This document shows, one piece after another, positions 6,207 to 10,527 of a DNA stretch of 10,527 nucleotides. The translations under genes and the position numbers were made by a program. Below the pieces are notes generated by a model that was not told the origin of the DNA, searched no databases, and saw only the letters and a program-made list of their open reading frames with translations. Position 1 is the stretch's first letter. Every line of letters starts with the position of its first letter. The stretch covers positions 1 through 10,527 of the forward strand of contig JABSSB010000034.1 of assembly GCA_013214715.1 (NCBI GenBank), in the 5' to 3' direction. The DNA comes from Paracoccaceae bacterium. Its GTDB lineage: Bacteria; Pseudomonadota; Alphaproteobacteria; Rhodobacterales; Rhodobacteraceae.

Positions 6207-8114
6207 ATGACCGACCAGAGCGACACGCGCTATCATGACTTGATGCAATACTGGCGCGACAACCCGGAAGCCTATTGGATGGAGGCTGCCGAGTATATCG
6301 ACTGGGATGTCAAACCGACCCATGCCCTCGATGACAGCGACGCGCCGTTTTACCGCTGGTTCTCGGATGCGCAGACCAACACCTGTTTCAACGCGGTCGA
6401 TCGCCATGTCCGCGACGGGCGCGGTGATCAAGTCGCGATCATCCATGACAGCCCGATCACTGGCACCCAATCCAAGATCACCTATGCCGAATTGCAGGAC
6501 AAGGTGGCGAAGCTTGCCGGCGCCTTGGCCGCAAAGGGCGTGACCAAAGGCGACCGGGTGATCATTTATATGCCAATGGTGCCCGAGGCGCTCGTGGCGA
6601 TGCTGGCGGTGGTTCGGCTGGGCGCTATCCATTCTGTCGTGTTCGGCGGCTTTGCGGCTAATGAGCTGGCCGTGCGCATCGACGATTGCGCACCCAAGGC
6701 GATCATCGCCGCCTCCTGCGGGCTGGAGCCGGGCCGCACCGTGGCCTATAAACCCCTGCTCGATGGCGCGATTGAGATTGCCGAACACAAGCCCGAATTC
6801 ACTGTGATCCTCCAGCGCGAGCAGCTCGAAGCCGATCTGATCGACGGCCGTGATTACGACTGGAACGCCGTGCAGGACGGTGTCACCCCCGCGGAGTGTG
6901 TGCCCGTCGAAGGCAGCCACCCTTGCTATATCCTCTATACTTCCGGCACCACAGGCGCGCCCAAGGGCGTGATCCGGTCAACTGCGGGACATATGGTCTC
7001 GCTCTACTGGACGATGGAAAAGATTTATGCCGTCAAACCCGGAGAGGTCTTCTGGGCCGCCTCTGATGTCGGCTGGGTCGTGGGGCATTCCTATATCTGC
7101 TATGGCCCGCTGCTGCATGGCAACACGACTATCGTGTTCGAAGGCAAGCCCGTCGGCACGCCCGATGCAGGCACCTTCTGGCGCGTGATCGAAGAGCATA
7201 AAGTCGCCTCTTTCTTCACCGCACCGACCGCGATCCGCGCCGTTAAGCGCGAAGATCCGGCAGGCAAGTTGATCAAGGATTATGATCTCAGCCACCTGCG
7301 CGCGCTGTTTCTGGCAGGCGAACGGGCGGATCCGGACACGATCCAATGGGCCTTTGATCACCTCAAGGTGCCGGTGGTCGATCACTGGTGGCAAACCGAA
7401 ACCGGCTTCGCCATCGCCGCGAACCCGCTGGGCGTCGAAGAAATCCCGGTCAAGCTGGGCAGCCCCTCTGTGCCGATGCCCGGCTATGACGTGCAAATCC
7501 TCGATGAAGGCGGCAATGAGATGGGCCCGAACGAGCTTGGCGCGATTGCAATCAAGCTGCCGCTGCCGCCGGGCACGCTGCCGGGGCTTTGGAATGCTGA
7601 TGACCGCTTCCGCAAATCCTATCTGACCACCTTCCCCGGCTATTATGAGACCGGCGATGCGGGCATGATTGATGAAGATGGTTATCTTTACATCATGGCG
7701 CGCACCGATGACGTGATCAACGTCGCCGGGCACCGCCTGTCCACCGGCGGCATGGAAGAGGTTCTGGCTGGACATCCGGATGTGGCCGAATGCGCCGTGA
7801 TCGGCGTTACGGATGAGTTGAAAGGCCAGTTGCCTGTCGGCTTCCTTTGCCTCAATGCCGGGGTGAACCGCCCGCATGACGAGGTCGTGACCGAGGTTGT
7901 GAAACTGGTGCGCGAAAAGATCGGCCCGGTGGCGGCCTTCAAGCTGGCCGTGGTGGTGGATCGCCTGCCCAAGACGCGCTCGGGCAAGATCCTGCGTGCC
8001 ACGATGGTCAAGATCGCGGATGGGGCCGATTTCAAGATGCCCGCCACGATCGATGACCCCGCGATCCTCGATGAAATCCGCGACGCTTTGAAAACCATCG
8101 GCTACGCGGCCTGA
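6207..8114 (+). CDS. prpE: Propionyl-CoA synthetase (short-chain acyl-CoA synthetase)
   Basis: Activates propionate with ATP and CoA to propionyl-CoA via a propionyl-adenylate, in the cytoplasm. The 635-residue ANL-superfamily enzyme has an ACS-type N-terminal segment (about 8-62), the nucleotide loop YTSGTTGAPKG at 244-254, WWQTET at 394-399, the hinge and CoA region DVINVAGHRL, and the catalytic lysine K594 in PKTRSGKIL. In relatives that lysine is the site of reversible acetylation. The N-terminal stretch APFYRWFSDAQTNTCFNAVDRH and the ASDVGWVVGHSYICYGPLL block resemble E. coli PrpE more than Acs, hence the call. Acetate or butyrate use cannot be excluded from sequence. The ATG at 6207 follows GGAGGAGGA. 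It lies 147 bases after maeB, whose product would turn propionate-derived malate into pyruvate. Confidence 0.92.
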   Translation: MTDQSDTRYHDLMQYWRDNPEAYWMEAAEYIDWDVKPTHALDDSDAPFYRWFSDAQTNTCFNAVDRHVRDGRGDQVAIIHDSPITGTQSKITYAELQDKVAKLAGALAAKGVTKGDRVIIYMPMVPEALVAMLAVVRLGAIHSVVFGGFAANELAVRIDDCAPKAIIAASCGLEPGRTVAYKPLLDGAIEIAEHKPEFTVILQREQLEADLIDGRDYDWNAVQDGVTPAECVPVEGSHPCYILYTSGTTGAPKGVIRSTAGHMVSLYWTMEKIYAVKPGEVFWAASDVGWVVGHSYICYGPLLHGNTTIVFEGKPVGTPDAGTFWRVIEEHKVASFFTAPTAIRAVKREDPAGKLIKDYDLSHLRALFLAGERADPDTIQWAFDHLKVPVVDHWWQTETGFAIAANPLGVEEIPVKLGSPSVPMPGYDVQILDEGGNEMGPNELGAIAIKLPLPPGTLPGLWNADDRFRKSYLTTFPGYYETGDAGMIDEDGYLYIMARTDDVINVAGHRLSTGGMEEVLAGHPDVAECAVIGVTDELKGQLPVGFLCLNAGVNRPHDEVVTEVVKLVREKIGPVAAFKLAVVVDRLPKTRSGKILRATMVKIADGADFKMPATIDDPAILDEIRDALKTIGYAA

Positions 8115-8123
8115 TCACGCCCC

Positions 8124-8205
8124 TTGCGCCGAGCCCTGTGCTTGGCGCAGGCTCTGCCCCAGAGCGTTTGGGGCAGAGCAGGCGTAGGGCGGGGTTCACC
8201 CCGCC
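8124..8205. repeat. Three consecutive hairpins between prpE and amidase
   Basis: Within the 123-base gap there are three adjacent stem-loops. The first pairs GCGCCGAG (8126-8133) with CTTGGCGC (8141-8148), using one G-T pair and a 7-base loop. The second pairs GCTCTGCCCC (8151-8160) perfectly with GGGGCAGAGC (8170-8179) over 9 bases. The third pairs GGCGGGG (8188-8194) with CCCCGCC (8199-8205) over TTCA. No T-run follows any of them. The motif GGCTCTGCCCC resembles GC-rich intergenic repeats that I recall from Rhodobacteraceae genomes, so this may be a dispersed repeat that also protects or ends the prpE transcript. Confidence 0.65.
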
Positions 8206-8237
8206 GCCCCCTCTGATGCACGACCGAGGGAAGCGAT

Positions 8238-9668
8238 ATGACTAGTCCAACAGAGATCTGGCAGATGACAGCCGCCGAACAGGCCGCCGCCATCGCCGCA
8301 AAAGACATCTCCTGCACCGAGGCCGCCCAAGCGTCCATAGACAGGATGCAGGCGGTGAACCCTGACCTCAACGCCGTCATCGACATGATGGCCGAGGACG
8401 CGCTCGGCCGCGCCCGCATTCTCGATCAGCAGCCCAGGGATGATTACGGGCCTTTGCGCGGCATCACGGTGACCATCAAGGTCAATATCGATCAAGAGGG
8501 CCATGCCACCACCAATGGCGTCAGCGCCTATCGCGACATGATCGCCCCGGATGATGCGCCTTTGGTGCGCAATCTGTTGAAGGCAGGCGCGGTGGTGATC
8601 GGCCGGACCAATACGCCGGAATTTTCGTTCAGGGCCGATACGGACAATCCTTTGCACGGGCGCACTCATAATCCATGGGGGCCGCATATCTCACCCGGCG
8701 GGTCATCGGGCGGGGCTGGGGCGGCGGTCATGGCGGGTATTGGTGCGCTGGCGCATGGCAATGATATCGGTGGCTCGCTTCGGTTTCCGGCATCGGCCAA
8801 TGGGGCTGTCACGGTCAAACCCGGACTGGGACGGGTGCCGGCCTTCAACCCATCGCAGAAAGGCGAACGCGGCTTGCTCGCGCAATCCATGTCCGTGCAG
8901 GGCTTTTTGACCCGCTCCGCCGCGGATCTGGATCTGGCTATGCCCAGCCTGATCGCCCCGGACCCGCGCGACCCGTTCCATGTGCCGCTGCCCTGGCGGG
9001 GGCCAGAGATGGGCGCGCAGCTGCGCATCGGGTTTACCAAGCAGATGTATGGCTTTGATCTGCACCCCGAGGTCGACGCCGCGCTGGACGCCGCCTGCGA
9101 CGCGCTCTGCGATGCCGGGCATGATCTGGTCGAGCTGGACATCCCCGACCTGCGCAGCTGCGGGGAGCTTGGCTATCGCGCCTTGATGGGAGAAATCAGC
9201 GCCCTGCTCGCGCCCGAGATCAAGGCCAAAGGCTCTGACACGATCCAACAGGTCTTTGCAGGCTATTTCGATCGGTTCCCACCGCTCACCGGCGATGATC
9301 TTCTGGCCGCCATGGCCGCGCGGACGACCTATGCGCGGCAATGGTCGCTTTTGCTGGCCGAGACGCCCCTGATCGTCACACCGTTTCAACCCAACCCATT
9401 CTTTGCGCCCGACCGTGACCTCGACGGCGCAGCGGGCATTGTCTCGACCCTTGGAGAGGCGATCTGGTCCTATTCGATGAATTTCATGGGATTGCCCGCA
9501 GGGTGCGTGCCCGCGCGGCTGGCGCAGCTGCCACAAGGTCCGCAGCCGATCAATATCCAGATCGTTGGCCAGCGCTGGCGCGAAGACCTGATCACCCAAG
9601 CCTGCGCCCAGATCGAACAGCGCATCGGCCGCATGGACCGCATTCTGTGGGACCTGATGGCGGCATAG
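8238..9668 (+). CDS. Amidase-signature family hydrolase
   Basis: Hydrolyses an amide bond to an acid plus ammonia or an amine; the substrate cannot be told from sequence. The 476-residue protein carries the full Ser-cisSer-Lys triad with canonical spacing: K81 (TIKVNID), cis-S156 (PGGSSGG) and nucleophile S180 (GNDIGGSLRFPAS). Spacings of 75 and 24 are identical to S. aureus GatA. It is not likely to be GatA itself: there is no gatB or gatC beside it, and the C-terminal half (PFQPNPFFAPDRD, NFMGLPAGCVPARL) looks like stand-alone bacterial amidases. No signal peptide is seen, so it is probably cytoplasmic. The ATG at 8238 has GAGGGAAG at 8226-8233. It is co-directional with prpE, but 123 hairpin-rich bases separate them, so joint transcription is uncertain. 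Confidence 0.9.
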   Translation: MTSPTEIWQMTAAEQAAAIAAKDISCTEAAQASIDRMQAVNPDLNAVIDMMAEDALGRARILDQQPRDDYGPLRGITVTIKVNIDQEGHATTNGVSAYRDMIAPDDAPLVRNLLKAGAVVIGRTNTPEFSFRADTDNPLHGRTHNPWGPHISPGGSSGGAGAAVMAGIGALAHGNDIGGSLRFPASANGAVTVKPGLGRVPAFNPSQKGERGLLAQSMSVQGFLTRSAADLDLAMPSLIAPDPRDPFHVPLPWRGPEMGAQLRIGFTKQMYGFDLHPEVDAALDAACDALCDAGHDLVELDIPDLRSCGELGYRALMGEISALLAPEIKAKGSDTIQQVFAGYFDRFPPLTGDDLLAAMAARTTYARQWSLLLAETPLIVTPFQPNPFFAPDRDLDGAAGIVSTLGEAIWSYSMNFMGLPAGCVPARLAQLPQGPQPINIQIVGQRWREDLITQACAQIEQRIGRMDRILWDLMAA

Positions 9669-9670
9669 AC

Positions 9671-9702
9671 AAAAAAAGGGCGTGTGGTCAAACCACACGC
9701 CC
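9671..9702 (-). terminator. Intrinsic terminator oriented for minus-strand transcripts
   Basis: GGGCGTGTGGT (9678-9688) and ACCACACGCCC (9692-9702) form a perfect 11-bp stem with loop CAA, and seven A's at 9671-9677 become a U-run after the hairpin when read on the minus strand. On the plus strand no T-run follows, so it is not a standard terminator for the amidase gene, which ends 3 bases before it. Its natural client is nadK or a small RNA encoded in the gap. Confidence 0.85.
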
Positions 9703-9885
9703 AGTCTAAGACACACTCAAAAAAGGGTACTCAGTATGATTGCCACCCGTAACTGGGTGATCCACTCACACGAACAAGGCTATCCCATATGTCCGCACAG
9801 CTATGTGACCGAGTTCACAGAAGCCAAAATTATAATGTCACGGCGTTTTCTTGGGATTTTTGGCCCGGGGAAGCGTTTTTGAGTG
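9703..9885. other. Structured amidase-nadK intergenic region
   Basis: There is no convincing gene here. An 11-bp inverted repeat, ACACTCAAAAA (9713-9723) and TTTTTGAGTGT (9876-9886), brackets the stretch. Inside are short stem-forming segments: CACCC/GGGTG around GTAACT within 9744-9760, and TGTGA/TCACA at 9804-9819. An 8-bp palindrome, ATTATAAT (9829-9836), puts a TATAAT box on both strands. The base composition is visibly more AT-rich than the flanking genes. A 48-codon plus-strand ORF (9736-9882) exists but lacks the third-position GC bias of the neighbours. The region may be the 3' UTR of nadK, a small RNA, or a small non-autonomous repeat. Confidence 0.45.
9804..9819. promoter_or_regulatory. 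CRP-type site TGTGA-N6-TCACA
   Basis: TGTGACCGAGTTCACA is an exact match to the palindromic CRP/FNR-superfamily half-site arrangement. It lies 9 bases before the ATTATAAT palindrome at 9829-9836. It could also be an RNA hairpin with a 6-base loop. Which regulator, if any, binds it is unknown; the classical Rhodobacteraceae FnrL box (TTGAT-N4-ATCAA) differs. Confidence 0.5.
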
Positions 9886-10527
9886 TCAGGTAAACTGTTC
9901 CGAAATCAGTCTTTCTTCCAACCCGTGACCGGGGTCGAACAGAAGGCGATGCCCGATGGCCGGGTCTGAATGGATTTCGACCCAGTCGATATCTGGGATC
10001 GAAATAGAATCCGCATCCGCCATCACTGGGCGCTTGGCAGGCTCCAGAACCTCAAATCGCACCCGGGCCGTGCTGGGCAGCAACGCCCCGCGCCAGCGTC
10101 GGGGTCGAAACGCCGCAATCGCCGTCAGCGCCAGCACATCCGAGCCAATAGGCAAGATCGGACCATGCGCGGAATAGTTATAGGCGGTCGATCCCGCGGG
10201 CGTGGCAACCAGCGCGCCATCGCAGACAAGCTCCGACATGCGCAGCCGCCCATCAACTGTGATCCGCAGCTTGGCTGCCTGTGGACCAGCACGCAGCAAC
10301 GAGACCTCGTTGATGGCCAGCTCTTCATAGGTCTGACCAGCCCGATCCCGCGCGATCATGACCAGAGGGTGCAAGATCTCGGTCTCGGCCGCAGCCAGCC
10401 GGTCCTGCAGGTCGGCTTCGGAATAGGCATTCATCAAAAAGCCAATGGTGCCGCGGTTCATGCCATAGACCGGCAGTCCCAAGGCCTGGGTCTGATGCAA
10501 TGTGCGCAACATGAAGCCGTCGCCCCC
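9886..10527 (-). CDS. nadK: NAD kinase (partial, N-terminus outside window)
   Basis: Phosphorylates NAD to NADP using ATP or polyphosphate. It sets the NADP pool, on which an NADP-dependent malic enzyme would also draw. The visible 213 residues begin exactly at the diagnostic GGDGF motif, which continues as MLRTLHQTQ. They include NRGTIGFLMN, the INEVSLLR segment with the conserved NE pair, and DGALVATPAGSTAYNYSAHGPILP, the core of the NAD-binding C-terminal domain. The protein ends FDPGHGLEERLISEQFT, a tail I recognise from Rhodobacteraceae NAD kinases. The reading frame is open to the window edge, so the internal ATG at 10512 (within GGDGFM) is not a start; roughly 35-45 residues are missing. 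It is convergent with the amidase gene. Confidence 0.95.
   Translation of the reverse strand, partial: GGDGFMLRTLHQTQALGLPVYGMNRGTIGFLMNAYSEADLQDRLAAAETEILHPLVMIARDRAGQTYEELAINEVSLLRAGPQAAKLRITVDGRLRMSELVCDGALVATPAGSTAYNYSAHGPILPIGSDVLALTAIAAFRPRRWRGALLPSTARVRFEVLEPAKRPVMADADSISIPDIDWVEIHSDPAIGHRLLFDPGHGLEERLISEQFT

Noticed and set aside
6174..7877. Long minus-strand ORFs (6174-6920 and 6978-7877) opposite prpE
   Set aside because: They are antisense shadows. All ANL-superfamily motifs are on the plus strand, and the antisense translations have no coherent motifs.
8703..9716. 337-codon minus-strand ORF opposite the amidase gene
   Set aside because: It is a shadow of a strongly GC3-biased gene. 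The translation shows no recognisable family, while the plus frame carries a complete amidase triad.
9736..9882. 48-codon plus-strand ORF (MIATRNWVIHSHEQG...) between the amidase gene and nadK, or 66 codons from 9682
   Set aside because: The third-position GC is only about half, far below its neighbours. There is no good ribosome site, it overlaps the terminator and inverted-repeat structure, and I recognise no family. I treat the interval as non-coding.
10125..10512. ATG at 10512 as the nadK start
   Set aside because: This methionine follows GGDGF directly in an open frame that continues to base 10527. The motif is internal in all NAD kinases, so the gene is simply cut by the window edge.

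Overview
The window reads as chromosomal DNA of an alphaproteobacterium, most likely a Rhodobacteraceae (Roseobacter-group) member. The basis is high GC with strong GC bias at third codon positions, long shadow ORFs opposite real genes, a malic enzyme fused to a phosphotransacetylase-like domain, and an NAD kinase of the form I recognise from that family. This placement comes from recognising protein families by eye, not from a search. Seven protein genes fill almost all of the window. I see no rRNA, tRNA, CRISPR array, transposase or integrase.

Left block (21-3625, all minus strand): a compact pyrimidine-nucleoside salvage operon transcribed cdd > deoA > deoB > upp. cdd and deoA share one base (TGATG), deoA and deoB are 1 base apart, and upp follows after 62 bases with its own good ribosome site. 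Together the enzymes deaminate (deoxy)cytidine, split deoxyuridine and thymidine into base and deoxyribose-1-phosphate, isomerise that sugar to deoxyribose-5-phosphate, and recover uracil as UMP. deoC is not in the window.

Middle and right block (3780-9668, plus strand): maeB (malic enzyme), prpE (propionyl-CoA synthetase) and an amidase-signature hydrolase. maeB is divergent from cdd across a 154-base control region with an inverted repeat and helically phased CGCAA repeats. MaeB (malate to pyruvate) and PrpE (propionate to propionyl-CoA, which can reach malate through succinyl-CoA) fit a short-chain-acid assimilation theme. A perfect 18-bp palindrome of LacI/GalR-operator type overlaps the maeB stop codon, upstream of prpE. 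Three consecutive hairpins separate prpE from the amidase gene.

Right edge (9669-10527): the 3' two-thirds of nadK (NAD kinase) lies on the minus strand and runs off the window. The 217-base amidase-nadK gap is the least explained part of the window. It holds a minus-oriented intrinsic terminator far from the nadK stop, an 11-bp inverted repeat bounding about 174 bp, an exact TGTGA-N6-TCACA (CRP-type) site and a palindromic TATAAT box. I found no clear new defence or mobile system. This gap and the LacI-type palindrome are the leads most worth following.
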